Part shown: positions 10,231-20,796 of the stretch, piece after piece | Layout of the letters: the number at the start of each line of letters is the position of its first letter | Numbering within the stretch: the stretch's first letter is position 1 | Origin: Micropterix aruncella | Lineage: Eukaryota; Arthropoda; Insecta; Lepidoptera; Micropterigidae | Assembly: GCA_944548615.1 (NCBI GenBank) | Contig: OX155964.1 | Location: forward strand, 11,066,925-11,130,924 | Direction: 5' to 3' | DNA: 64,000 nucleotides | The notes under the pieces: model-generated | Told to the model about the DNA's origin: nothing | What the model saw: only the letters and a program-made list of their open reading frames with translations | Database searches by the model: none | Made by a program: the position numbers and the translations under genes

Positions 10231-10434
10231 GACGGGTGTTACACGTTCAATCTTGAATCAGTTCAGTCCAAGACCTTGATCATGAACTGACTGATGGACT
10301 GAAAGAAATTCTCAAAACGTTTGAAAATTTATCAGTTCAGTCCAGCAGTCAACGCAATAAACGATCAGTTTCCCTTCAATCTGACCAACGTCACGGACTG
10401 AACTGACGACATATTAAACGTGTAACACCCGTCT
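10231..10434. mobile_element. TIR MITE, ~204 bp
   Basis: The ends GACGGGTGTTACACGTTCAA and its near-perfect reverse complement flank a short non-coding body. TA lies on each side (10229-10230, 10435-10436). The interior repeats the word CAGTTCAGTCCA in both orientations. The superfamily is not decided; the TA flank allows Tc1/mariner or pogo. Confidence 0.75.
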
Positions 10435-10574
10435 TACGGGTGACGGTATTTGACAGATCATGGCATTTATTTAATTTGTACTGGTGGTCTTTTGGGTTAT
10501 TTTATTGCCACGGAACTGTTAATTCTACAATCTCCCAAAATTGGGAGCAAAGAGTTACATCTGGACGGAGGATT

Positions 10575-11005
10575 GTGAATCCGAGACTTTCAGGGAATCC
10601 ATACTGCTTGGAGACTGAAACGAACTCCAGAATCTAATCTGAAGCTTTCTCGATTACTGGAACCTTCTTTAACGTCGTTGATTTTGTACATCGTGTTGAA
10701 ATACACGCATTGAAACACTGGTTTCTGTCAGATCAACAAAGTTAAGCAACGTCGGGCGTGGCCTGTACTTGGATGGGTGACCGCCTAAGTACTGCCCCGT
10801 GATGTTATAAAAGCAATCCGCCTGTAAGATAAGTGGCATTAGACATTAAGGGCCGTAAGCGTAAGAGATAAAAAACATAAAAATATATAGGTATTGAGAC
10901 AGTTTTAGTATCCGAGACTTCAGGGAATCGATACTGTTTAGAGACCGAATCGACCTCCAGATTATATAATTGAATCTGAAGCTTACTCGATTATTGAGAA
11001 AGGTT
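10575..11005 (+). repeat. Direct repeat around a 5S-like segment
   Basis: A ~95-bp segment (CCGAGACTT.CAGGGAATC, GGAGAC.GAA.CGA, ATCTGAAGCTT) occurs at 10575-10665 and, diverged, at 10907-11005. The 5S-like sequence lies between the two copies. Confidence 0.6.
10711..10806 (+). ncRNA. 5S rRNA-derived sequence (pseudogene or SINE head)
   Basis: The segment matches metazoan 5S rRNA from about base 20 to the end, including the internal promoter: AAGTTAAGCAACGTCGGGC (box A) and TACTTGGATGGGTGACCGCC (intermediate element and box C). The first ~20 bases and several paired positions near the 3' end are altered (CTAAGTACTGCC in place of the usual CTGGGAACACC), and there is no clean T-run terminator, so it is unlikely to be a functional gene. 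It may be a dispersed pseudogene or the head of a 5S-derived (SINE3-type) element. Confidence 0.75.
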
Positions 11006-11198
11006 TTGTAGTGAAACGTTTTATGCTTTTAGAGCCTTCCCTTACAAATTGTATTGTGGGTTTGAAGGGTACTGTCAGACCCTTGTTGGCATGAGCCACT
11101 AAGAGGCTATTTACCTCGCGAATAACAACAAGGACTTTATCGTAGCGGTTATTCAGCTAGAATAGGTCTAGCTGTGCAAGGGGTATTGCTACAAATGA

Positions 11199-11632
11199 AC
11201 TGAGAAAAATATTTGATTGATTCATACATTACCATTTTGCTATTACAGTTTTTTACAGAATAACGATGATTCAGTCGTAATAATGTTGAATTACAAGGAA
11301 TTTTGTTGAAACTACATTACTCGATTAAATGTATCAACATTTTCCGTACGGATAATACGGAAATATCAGTATACCGTAGGTTCAACACATTTGTGTCCGA
11401 CTGTATCCGTATGTACCCTACTATACGTTATCATGTTAGAAGCGAGATTACAAGGGCGCGACGTAATGAAATAACATTATGTTTTAACATTACGGCACCG
11501 TAACTACCGTCACGCCAACACCGTTACGCGTCATGTTAATTCATATGTATGGACACACAGTCTGACTTATATACGTAATCCGTATTAAAACACGCGTGTT
11601 TCCGTGTATTACATCGTTATATTTTTCTCAGT
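11199..11632 (+). mobile_element. MITE of the ACTGAGAAAAATAT family, full length
   Basis: The ends are ACTGAGAAAAATAT and its reverse complement ATATTTTTCTCAGT. The interior has family words such as ACATTACGACGT-like GACGTAATGAAATAACATTATG and CATGTTAATTCATATGTATGGA. Other copies: 20320-20760, 25779-26061, 26770-27203, 46430-46709, 55590-55890, 57545-57598. No ORF is conserved between copies. Confidence 0.75.
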
Positions 11633-12324
11633 GTGGGACATGAACTATCCTCTGAATAGCTCGAATAGATAATATAGCTCAAAGAGCTATGTTACTGTTG
11701 TCTGAAAGGACTTTGTCGTTGTGGTAAGTGTACCGTTCTTGATCTATGGCCGCCTTGCAGCCAGCTAGAAAGTGTGAGGGACCACCCCTCACAAGACTCC
11801 AGGTTTATTCGGTGTGAGGTGGTGGTGTCAACTTACGAGTTATCTCCGTATTGAAAGGCGGTTTTAAATAAAGTAGAAGGAATTTATTGATCGAAGGTTT
11901 GAATATTGCCAGTTATAACGCTTGCCGAATAGTTTACTTTGACGCGAGTGTATAGATGCGCGACTGCGGTTACGAGGATATACGGATGAGGATCGTATGT
12001 GTGCTCCTAGTATCTTGTACTGGGCACCGCTCGAGTCTGTGGGATTACAGACTGATGTTTCGAGACTCAGGGAGAATACGGAAAGGAAACCAAGGAGCCG
12101 GATCCGTTGAGCTACCTCGTAAGAGGGGTACCGGATATGCCGCCGCAACCTTGGAGGAAGGTGATCACTCGGGGAATGATAATTTGGTCAATCAACGAAA
12201 TCAGTCGACAGGCCATTTAGAACGGCCTGTGACGTCTACCACTAGGCCTTTTGCCTTTTCGTGGGGCTTCTCTTGAATCGGGCCCATTGGCCCGGCTTTC
12301 ATGGGTATGGCGTCTCAGGGCTAT
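11633..12324. other. No gene seen; possible 3' flank of the ORF at 12325
   Basis: Moderately GC-rich sequence without stop-free frames of interest. It could be the 3' untranslated part of the minus-strand ORF that follows, but nothing in it proves this. Confidence 0.35.
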
Positions 12325-12933
12325 TCACCCTGAGGCAGACTTAAATAGGTATGCTTCTCTCGAGGCACGAGGCAGGTCTGTTTGGAGGACCATATTCAGC
12401 AGCCTGGTGTTCTCCTCCTTCGTGCCGATTTGGCACGCGCGAACGAGTTCCAGGAGCTGAATTACGTTCAACAAGACCAGCTCGTCGCTCTCGAGGCAGC
12501 GCATCTCGTCCAGGTATTCTTCTGGATATTCTGGCATTTCTGGCTGGGGTTGTGGGGGTGGTGTAATCGCACTTTCTACGTCCGTTTGCGTGCATGCGGA
12601 CGCTGTGGTTGCTGTGGGCGTTTGGGAGCTGGTGGACTGGGCGGTCGCCTCGACCTCCATCCCCTCCTCCTGCTGCGGATGGGGCCCTGTTGACTGCTGC
12701 TGCAGTGGCTTCGAGCGGCGTCGCCGGTTCTTCCTCTCCACAGCTGGCTGCTGTGGAGTGGCCGGCGGCGCCGGCTTTTTCCTCCACGACAAGGGCTCCG
12801 TAGGGGCGGCGGCAGGCTGAGGCTTCGCCTGCGTCTTCCTCGGCGCTGGGCGTGGGGGAGACGACGAAGGCGCGGCGGCGGTGATAATTTGGTTGCTTTC
12901 TCGCCGGTTTAAATAGGCCGTGAAATGAAGCAA
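12325..12933 (-). CDS. Proline-rich ORF, possible retrotransposon ORF1 C-terminal part
   Basis: This 202-codon frame is far more GC-rich than its surroundings. It has a basic Pro/Ala-rich N-terminal half (SPPRPAPRKTQAKPQPAAAP), a basic patch (RKNRRRRSK), a Gln/Thr/Ser-rich centre and a short acidic-then-leucine-rich end (CLESDELVLLNVIQLLELV). No zinc knuckle or RNA-recognition motif is seen. The layout resembles the tail of ORF1 (gag-like) proteins of jockey-type non-LTR elements, but this is a guess. A second open frame overlaps on the same strand (12341-12967), a common effect of GC-rich DNA; I prefer this frame because its C-terminal part looks like structured protein. Confidence 0.4.
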   Translation of the reverse strand: MLHFTAYLNRRESNQIITAAAPSSSPPRPAPRKTQAKPQPAAAPTEPLSWRKKPAPPATPQQPAVERKNRRRRSKPLQQQSTGPHPQQEEGMEVEATAQSTSSQTPTATTASACTQTDVESAITPPPQPQPEMPEYPEEYLDEMRCLESDELVLLNVIQLLELVRACQIGTKEENTRLLNMVLQTDLPRASREAYLFKSASG

Positions 12934-12967
12934 TCCGAAAATATTCCGAGTAAAAGTATTGTTTCAT

Positions 12968-13522
12968 TTAGCTGATTCATAGCTACACGAGTCAAAATAA
13001 TAGCTGAATTGTGTCAGTGGATTTCACTGGAAGTCGATGCATTTGTTGATCGCATGTAATGGACTTAAGGTCCGTTACAAAAGTAATAAAAATAATAAAA
13101 TAATAATAATAATAATGTACACCCGAGTCCGGTCGCGTGCGCCACAGCCTCAATGCCAAGGTGAAAAGAGACCTCACTTGTTAATCGCCGGTTAACCGGC
13201 CCACTAATTGTTAATTACGTATTCTTCACATTACGTTTTTCCACCGAAGAGCTGCGCTGTGCTGCAATTATCCACCGACAGACTAGGTATTTCTTACCAG
13301 ACTGTTAAGTTGCCGCAAATGCTGACATATTTATGACTATATAATAACCGCTACCGCCATAAACAAAAGACTCATACAATGCAAGTAGGTGGAGACATTT
13401 TGTTTATGGTTGGGGTGGGTGTATGGGCTGCATTTTTACCTATCGATGAATATGCGAAGAGGTGTCCTGTCAATGAAATGTTTCCTTATTGAGTTATTAA
13501 AAAGCGGGGTAATACTACAATA
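12968..13522. other. No gene seen; (TAA)n run
   Basis: A short A/T-rich run of AATAATAAT words at about 13083-13117 could be the tail of a non-LTR element. The rest shows nothing recognisable. Confidence 0.4.
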
Positions 13523-13792
13523 GCACGTCCCGGTGGCATAGTGGTTAGGTCGCCTGATCTTACATTGTAAGGTCCCGGGTTCGATTCGCGGCTGGGTCAC
13601 CATTTTCAGTTGGGATCAAATTAACGAATCCGTTGGGATCAAATTAACAAGAGACACACTTACAGACATGTTACACGCACACATACATATAACACGTCAT
13701 AGTAGGATTGGTTGTAAGAGATTGTCGTATGACAATAAACCCGCCCATTGTGACATTTTCACAATAAAGAGTAGAAACAAACAAACAAACAA
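13523..13792 (+). mobile_element. tRNA-derived SINE, most complete copy
   Basis: The copy starts with a tRNA-like head (CGGTGGCATAGTGGTTAGG, then the B-box GGGTTCGATTCG). A body follows with GGGATCAAATTAACGAATCC partly duplicated, then the 3' part GTTGTAAGAGATTGTCGTAT, ending in AAACAAACAAACAAAC. This fits RNA polymerase III transcription from the head and mobilisation by a LINE (known for SINEs). Confidence 0.88.
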
Positions 13793-15190
13793 AGAATTTT
13801 ACACATCAATATTTTTTTTAAATATATTCGATTAAAAATATGAGCCCGGTCATAACGGGAGGATTTTTATTTATGCATAGGAGCTGGTGTTTGATTTAAG
13901 TGCATTGGCTGATCCCAAATAGAAGTGCGAAGAATCAGCGGTCAATTCGGCGCTGGCATTCAGCAGATATACCTACGAGTAGCTACGGGAAGGGGGCCAA
14001 AAGCGGACAGTGCCTAAAGCAGGCATCGTGAATTACATATAGTCACTTAAAAAAATGGTGTGCTCTTGTACCTCGTTGGTAAACCCCCGCACACGCCACA
14101 CCTTGCTGCAGTCATCCTATTCGCCTGCGAGCACGAGTTCAGAATCTGTTATATTCAAAAAATATTTTTATTGGATTTCTAATTGGAACGAAATTGCGAG
14201 GTATTTTACGTGTATTTATTCTATTTTTGTGTATTTTATGTTATTATTATTACTCAATCGTTTATCTGGTCAACATTTGGTTGTATTTACTTTTATTTGT
14301 TTCAAATTTTGAGGTTAGTTTTTGATGGCAATTACTTAGTGTCGAAAAAACACGTGCACGCTTTAGCCCCCCCCCCCTCCCTCACCCCTTCTGGCAAAGC
14401 GGGCATATGTGGAAGTTTGGTAATTTGCCTTATATTTTGTTGTTTTCAGATTCTTGTCAATTTTTACCAAACGTTATTCAAAAGCCTCAAATCAAGCTTC
14501 TAAAGGTAAGAAATAGGCTACAGTAGGTTATTCCTAATAAAAATAATATTACCTTTCCCTTAAGATGCCGCACATACCGTCATTTTCCTCATAGGATTTC
14601 ATTATTTGACAATCTATTTTTTATTTATTTCAAAATGACGGATGTAATAGAGTAGAATTTTTCCTATTTACCCATACAATTATATTATGGAATAATAATA
14701 ATAACACCTAATGCTAAATAATTTTGCTTTTGTATTGCTTATATTATGTAGGTATGTATCAATATACTACATAGTTTTTGGTTTGTATATCTCTATGTTC
14801 ACTGACCTACAAGTTTTAGTCCCAGGAGGATTCATCTGGAGGGAATCCATCTTCCCTCAATCAAATCGATAATTCAGGTTTAAAAAAAAACCAAAGACAA
14901 ACGAATACCAAAACTATTATATCCATATACGGACCATCGTAATGTGAACGAGCGAGCTGATAAATAACACGTGTCGATACACCCCTGCCCACCCCGCAGA
15001 CATAGATCTCTCTCCACGCAGGCATCGTTCCGGGGTCCGCACTTGTCAGAACGGAGGTCTGACCTCGACTGTTCGGCCGATTTTTTGACGGATCGGTCTA
15101 TATGTGAACACTGCACATATCCGGGCGACGCACGGTTTCCGTCGAAACAGACGGCCGGTCATAGTGGAAACGGGCTCTAACGATCCAAAT
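13793..15190. other. No gene seen
   Basis: AT-rich sequence with a C-run at 14370-14379 and a GC-richer patch at 14960-15180. Small overlapping ORFs (14055-14503 +, 14880-15180 both strands) have no recognisable content. Confidence 0.5.
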
Positions 15191-15194
15191 ATCA

Positions 15195-15360
15195 AGTGAG
15201 TAGTTGTCTAAATGTCCAAATGTCAATAAATTTATATAAATATATCATGTTTAGTGTCAATTGAAAGGTCTGATTGAGTACATTTTGGAAATATGCATCG
15301 ATATTGATAAATACATAAACCACAAACATTTCAATAAAAAACCGTAATAAAAATAATATT
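15195..15360 (+). repeat. Dispersed repeat with GAAAGGTCTGATTGAGTACA
   Basis: This shares ATATATC.TGTTTAGTGTCAA, GAAAGGTCTGATTGAGTACA and CATAAACCACAAA with 17490-17690 and 27830-27925 (plus) and, reversed, with 19390-19580. It is an unclassified non-coding repeat. Confidence 0.6.
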
Positions 15361-15373
15361 TCCCTTTCTGTAA

Positions 15374-15628
15374 AGGGCTCCCTAGACGATCAAGCATGCT
15401 TGTCAAGCATCGCGTCCCGGGCTGGGACGTCAACCGCAGGAAATATGCAAATATTTTTTTTAATATTTACGAAAAATGCCTAATTGTGTAGTTTTATACA
15501 TGGGAGTCAATCATCCATCAATCAATTAAGTCCAATTAACGTGACTCCCTGATATAAACTACAAAATTAGGCATTCTTGGTAAATATTACAAAAAAATAT
15601 TTGCATGCTTGATCGTCTAGGGAGCCCT
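15374..15628. mobile_element. Foldback MITE, Harbinger-like
   Basis: The ends AGGGCTCCCTAGACGATCAA and its reverse complement are followed inward by further complementary stretches (AAATGCCTAATT.TGTAGTTT and partner), so almost the whole element can fold on itself. The 3-bp flanks TAA/TAA fit PIF/Harbinger-type target duplication (family knowledge). A second copy is at 59228-59554. Confidence 0.75.
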
Positions 15629-15803
15629 TAAGGGCAGTCATGTTTTTTACATGATTTTATTTACCTTGCAATGTTTTTTAGGTCAAATCTTGCAAGCAGA
15701 ATTAGAACGACTTCCTCTTATCCTATGTAATTGAAATTTTACGTGTTGGTTCAGTTCCGATGATAATGCATTTTTATGGTGAGCATGACCTAATTATGCA
15801 CCC

Positions 15804-16160
15804 AGGATTGGCTCCCGACGAGGGCACTCCTCAACGGTCAACAGCACAGACACGAAGTTTTGTATGCGCATTTAATTATGCAAGCCCGTTATAAGTTTCA
15901 TCATGACATGGCTGCTGAGCCCATTGTTGGCTCCCGACGAGAGGTCTCCTTAACGGTCAACAGCACAGTCACGAAATTTCGTATACGCATTCAATTATTA
16001 TAGCCCGTTCTAAGTTTCGCCGCGACAGGGCTGCTGCACCCAGGGTTGGCTTCCAACGAAGGGACTTGTCAACGGTCAACAGCACAAATACGAAATTCTG
16101 TATAGCATTCAATTATAATAGCCCTTTCTACGTTTCACTATGCCATGGGTACTGCACCGT
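15804..16160 (+). repeat. Minisatellite, three ~119-bp units
   Basis: Units start near 15804, 15923 and 16042. Each contains TTGGCT.CC.ACGA, CAACGGTCAACAGCACA, ACGAA.TT, GCATT.AATTAT and AGCCC.TT. The units differ at roughly one base in five, so the array is old. Confidence 0.75.
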
Positions 16161-16165
16161 TGGCA

Positions 16166-16660
16166 CAGGACAGAGCATTTAAGTTTGTTTTAAAAATGTG
16201 TTTTTGATATTAACTTATTATTCTTTTAAATATTTTCACTTGTTAGCCTCAACTGCCCTCTAGGGTTAAACAGTATTTAATAACATTAGAAAGATAACTA
16301 CCTTAAGAAAGTGCACCAAATCACGGCGCGGTGTCCCTGCCACTGCGTGTAGTAAGTAGGTACGCATCGCGTCGCGACGCCGCGCCGCGCCGGCGCCGCC
16401 TGAGTTATCCCTCCCCGGGGAGCTATTATTCACTCTTAACAGCATTAACTGGTTGTACAACTGTGCCGGGTTCGGCCTTAGGGGTACGCGATCACCCGCC
16501 GCCCGGGCTGCCCCGGCTGCCCCAGAGCCCCGCAGCCGGGGCAGCCCGGGCTCTCGATAGAGAACCCACCGCAAACACACCACACATATTTCATAAGGCG
16601 ACCGGCGCGGGGGAACTTCACCACAAGATGCCGATCTTATCGCATATGTACAACTAGGGC
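16166..16660. other. CpG-rich patch with a perfect 20-bp hairpin
   Basis: Arms 16501-16520 and 16532-16551 (GCCCGGGCTGCCCCGGCTGC and its reverse complement) are perfect, with an 11-base loop. Long ORFs run on both strands (16266-16688 minus, 16331-16657 plus), as expected by chance in GC-rich DNA. I recognise no protein. Possible exon or promoter island. Confidence 0.4.
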
Positions 16661-16930
16661 TGTTAACTACAACGGGCGAACCCGTCACCTCAGGTAGTTT
16701 TAACGATATTGGATCGTTCTATCTCCCGTGAGGTGAGCGCAGAAGACTTGGAAAGAAAATCAATCCACTGTCTAGTTACGCCACCTGTCCGTCAGAGGCA
16801 CGGGAAAGGTACTCAGCGGGCAGCCTCGCCCCCTGACTACCACGTTTGGAAGGATTTCTTGTTATGTCGTTTAGTTGAGGTTTTCGATACTGGGCGAACC
16901 CGCCATATCAGGATTTGATAACGATCGTTT
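16661..16930 (+). repeat. ~650-bp repeat family, copy B (truncated)
   Basis: The 5' end (ACAACGGGCGAACCCGTCACC, GTTTTAACGAT, GAGCGCAGAAGACTTGG) is present for about 220 bp. A second, diverged 5' end (CTGGGCGAACCCGCCATATC) begins near 16890. The 3' two thirds are absent. Confidence 0.75.
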
Positions 16931-16944
16931 TTATACGACTGTCC

Positions 16945-17690
16945 AAAAAAGGAGTGTTATGTGTTCAGGATTCAAATATGTATGTTTTCCGAGTTTTATT
17001 TAACCATAACTTCTAAACGCTTGAACCGATTGAAAATTGTGTCGTATTGTTAGAATCGTTTTGTCCTCCCGAGTGCAATAGGGTACGTGCTGCGATCCTT
17101 TGCTCTCATATACCTAAGGAGAAAGCAGCGTCTTTAATATAAATCGCAGTGTTACGCGTTGCGTGTTGATATTCATCATTTGAGAGTTTAGTATCTTTCG
17201 TTCTTCTTCTTCGCGGCCGTTAGGAAATATTATATTAGTCAAAATAAATTATAGAAAGAGTTTAATTATTACGCACGAAAAATTATAAAATTTTAAATAA
17301 CCCTTATTGGTTCTTACGAATTTATTCCTATCCAAAATTTAAGACTACGCAATTGTAAGACTACGCAATTGTACCTACTCGGAAAAAACACAATTTTTTT
17401 ATTCCACCATAACGTCTAAACGCTTGAACCGATTTAAAATTGTGTGATATTGTTAAAATCGTTATACCGAGTGTCATAGCGTACCTAAACTGTCCAAATG
17501 TCAAAAAATACTTTTCTAAATTTCCAAACATCGATACATTAACTTAAATATATCGTGTTTAGTGTCAAATGAAAGGTCTGATTGAGTACACTCCGGAAAT
17601 ATACATCTATCGATATGGATAAATACATAAATCACAAATATTTCCTGAAAAACCGTTATAAAAATATTTATAAATACAATAGTTCACTTT
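16945..17690 (+). repeat. Dispersed repeat, two partial copies
   Basis: The words CATAACTTCTAAACGCTTGAA and GAACCGATT..AAATTGTGT appear at about 17000 and again near 17405. The second is followed by the GAAAGGTCTGATTGAGTACA module. The same order of modules is found at 27655-27925. Confidence 0.6.
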
Positions 17691-18519
17691 CTTTAACGGC
17701 ACTCGTGTTTTATATTCTTTTTAATATATTTACTTGTAAATTCAATTCTTTTTCAAATCAATTGTTTATTTATGAAATAACACAAAAAATACCTATTAGT
17801 AAAAAATAAAACAGGTGACAGATTTCAATGAAATTACAGAAATTACGTTTTACCTCCACATAAGAAAGAGTAGGTGGGTGTGGAGTGTGAGCGGAACCGT
17901 AAGCGCGAGGGCTAAGTAATCTAGAATGACCGACATATTGTCCGCGTTATACCTACAAATAATAAATAAATATTTTCGTTTGTGCAACATGGCAATGTTA
18001 AAAAAAAATATTATTTCCAAATATGAGATCCTGTGCCAATGTTTTCTACAAATAGGATACGCTTTTATTACAAAAAGGCAAAACGATGGGCGTTGCACTT
18101 GGGGTAGCGTTTGTCCATAAGCGCCGAACGATCCACCCCCGAAGCGCGGCCGTTAAAGGGTTGACCGACTCCGCTTGTCTTCTGCCGTCCTGATAATTAT
18201 AAACACATTTTCTTCGGCTTTTGGGGTGGGCTTGTCATAATATTACGATTGAGATGTAAGCAACCCTTCATCTATTCTTTATTTGGAGTAGGTGGTCTGT
18301 GATTATAAAGAAGAGAAAAAAAGAGCGGCGAGGTCTTGAATAATCACGCTATAATTATTTATTATTATAATTATAAAGGAAGTTACGTTCACAGAGAAAT
18401 TTTCGTTATTTGATCCGAGGAAGCTAGGAATTATTGAGACATGTTTAATTTTGGTTTACATAGAGCTATTTAATTTTTTTTGAGAAAAACAATAAGAATA
18501 ATAATTTTCTTATAGTTTA
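17691..18519. other. No gene seen
   Basis: AT-rich. Short ORFs on both strands at 17850-18120 overlap and are not recognisable. A CpG-richer stretch is at about 18120-18180. Confidence 0.5.
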
Positions 18520-18610
18520 TAGGCCTAGCTAGGCGGCATTGACGCAGTTATCAAGATGGTGCAGTCTGCTGTCTCTTTTGCTAGTTGTATTCCGTCGTTT
18601 CTTTTAAATA
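18520..18610 (+). repeat. Short dispersed repeat (TAGGCGG.. / GATG.TGCAGT)
   Basis: Related to 40610-40756 (plus) and 50435-50540 (minus): CTAGGCGGCATTGACG, CAAGATGGTGCAGT. Unclassified. Confidence 0.5.
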
Positions 18611-18639
18611 AATAAACAAATAAAATGTTTATATATACG

Positions 18640-19075
18640 ACCTATATAAATTAGATATTTTTAAGTAAGTACCTATATACAATTAAATATTCCTAATTAG
18701 GTACCTATGTAAAATTAAACATTCCTAAGTAGGTACCTTCATATACGTATGTAAAATTAATTATTCTTAAGTAAGTATATACCTATGTAAAATTAAATAT
18801 TACCTCTGTTAAAATAAATATTCTTACTACGTGACTGTGTAAATTTAAATATTCTTAAGTATTAGATATTCTTAAGAAGGTACCTATGTACAATTAAATA
18901 TTCCTAATTAGGTACCTATGTAAAATTAAACATTCCTAAGTAGGTACCATCATATACGTAAGTAAAATTAATTATTCTTAAGTGGGTATACACCTATGTA
19001 AAATTAAATATTCTTAAGTAGGTACCTATGTTAAAATATATATTCTTAAGGAGTTACCTATGCGCAATTAAATAT
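18640..19075 (+). repeat. ~32-bp AT-rich minisatellite with higher-order duplication
   Basis: The basic unit is close to GTACCTATGTAAAATTAAAT plus ATTCTTAAGTAG and recurs about a dozen times. A block of four to five units starting near 18669 is repeated from about 18880 with the same internal variants (ATTCCTAATTAG, then CATATACGTA), so a ~211-bp block was duplicated after the short units had diverged. Confidence 0.8.
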
Positions 19076-19389
19076 TCTTTGAAATTTTAAACTGCGCTTA
19101 TTAAAATAGTTTTCACACTGTAAGTAACAAACGTCGCCGACATTCCTTATCAAGCAAAAATAATTTACACATTTCTTAGCGTAGCGTTTAATAGGGTTTT
19201 TCTTGTAAACCACAAAGCGTAATCGATTCGTGAAATCGGCCGTAATAATAATATATCATAAGTAATCAATTTATCAAATAAATTACAAAACAAAAAATAT
19301 ATATAATAAAACATGGTGCAATTGATATTGTAATTTATTAACAAATAAATATATTAAATAGAATAAAAAACACGACTGCCGTTAAAGAA

Positions 19390-19580
19390 AGTGAACTAGT
19401 GTATTTATAATTGTTTTCATTACGGTTTTTTTAATGAAATATTTGTGGTTGACGTATTTATCCATTGGTAGGTATAGGTAGATATTTCTGGAATGTACTA
19501 AATCAGACGTTTCACTTGACACTAAACACGATATATTATGTAAATTAAGTGATTTTTGGACATTTAGACAACTACTTACG
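19390..19580 (-). repeat. Dispersed repeat (reverse copy of the GTCTGATTGAGTACA family)
   Basis: Reverse complement of the modules at 17490-17690: GACACTAAACACGATATATT, GGAATGTACT.AATCAGAC, AACGGCAGT-like start. Confidence 0.55.
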
Positions 19581-19589
19581 TGATATTTG

Positions 19590-20300
19590 GAAAGTTATGA
19601 CAGAGGATGACATAACAATTAGAGATATACCACACTTTTCTAAATCGGAGTTTAGAAGTTAAGGGGGAAAAAATCGGAAAACATACATAGATGAACCTGA
19701 ACGCATTACACATATTTTTGTAGGGTAGTCGTGTAAAAATAGGTACTATTAGATTTTATCCTTCTTCAAAATCGAGTTCTTTCTGTAATTATAAAAAAAA
19801 ACAGTTAGAGGTACAGTCGGAAGCAATGAATCCGCGTCACCAACGTAAACCTTAATATCTCGGAAACTTCGGCAGAATCCGTCATTTTTTTTAACAGCAA
19901 GCGGAACGAAATAAAACCCCAAATGGAACAGCATGCAGAGCTAAAATGAAAAACCCACACGAAGCGATCGTGTGACTGTGAAAATAATATCGCAATTTGA
20001 CGCCAAATTAGTGAGTTTCGCCACGCCGCGAACGGCGCCCGGGTGACGAGCGATGAAAAAAATACTCTAAAAAATGTAAATCGAGAAACGAAAAAAGGTG
20101 CCGGCAAAGAACAATGGGGTCGAATGCCGCATGCAGGCGGATCGGGGCACATGCGTGCAATTAGCGAGCCGAATCGAAATATTTGCGTTCGCGAAAGCTA
20201 CAGAGGGGAGCCAACGGCTCGCGGCGGAGCAACTCCTCGGGGCGTCGCTGATCGCGGATAAAACATCGACATCATAAAAGCTGATCACTCTTCAGCAGAA
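19590..20300. other. No gene seen; GC-richer patch
   Basis: Sequence at 19930-20260 is GC-richer than its surroundings and has open frames on both strands (19805-20152 minus, 20043-20261 plus), but neither resembles a known protein. Confidence 0.4.
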
Positions 20301-20319
20301 ATCGAAAGAATAATTTGTA

Positions 20320-20760
20320 AATTGATAGTTATTGTTACAATGACAAAAATATTGATTTTTTTCTTACAATGTCTTTTTGTTATTACGGTTTTATACAGAA
20401 TACGTAAGTTTTTTAGAATTGCAAGGAATTTTGTTGAAACTCCATTACCTACTCGGTTATATGTTTCACCTTGCTCCATACGAAATACGAAAATAATGAT
20501 ATAATGTAGCTTCAACATGATTCTTGTAACTGACTCTAACCTTACGTATATAATACCATGCTGTCATGGTAAAAGCAAGATCTCGTTGTGAGCCGTAATG
20601 AATGTGCAGTATAGTTATTATGCCGGTGACATGGTAACTACACCGCGTTACGCGTCGTGTTGATACATACGTACGGACCACAGTAAATGTTATATTACGT
20701 AGGTAATCCCTTTTGAAACATGCGTATTTTCGTGTATTACAGCATTATATTTTTTTCAGT
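20320..20760 (+). mobile_element. MITE of the ACTGAGAAAAATAT family, 5' end eroded
   Basis: The 3' end is recognisable (CGTGTATTACAGCATTATAT, TTTCAGTGT). The interior matches 55590-55890 more closely (TATAATGTAGCTTCAACATG, GCAAGA.CT) than 11199-11632, suggesting two subfamilies. Confidence 0.65.
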
Positions 20761-20796
20761 GTATCTTCATTCTATCAACACAATTTTGTACATTAT

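Noticed and set aside
12341..12967. Second long ORF on the minus strand and three plus-strand ORFs over 12251-12820
   Set aside because: They are overlapping open frames in one GC-rich segment. Only one can be real, and the 12325-12933 frame looks most protein-like.
13523..13600. A tRNA gene at the SINE head (also at 5890-5962)
   Set aside because: The A and B boxes are present, but the sequence is repeated with a common body and tail, and the arms do not form a clean cloverleaf. It is a SINE head.
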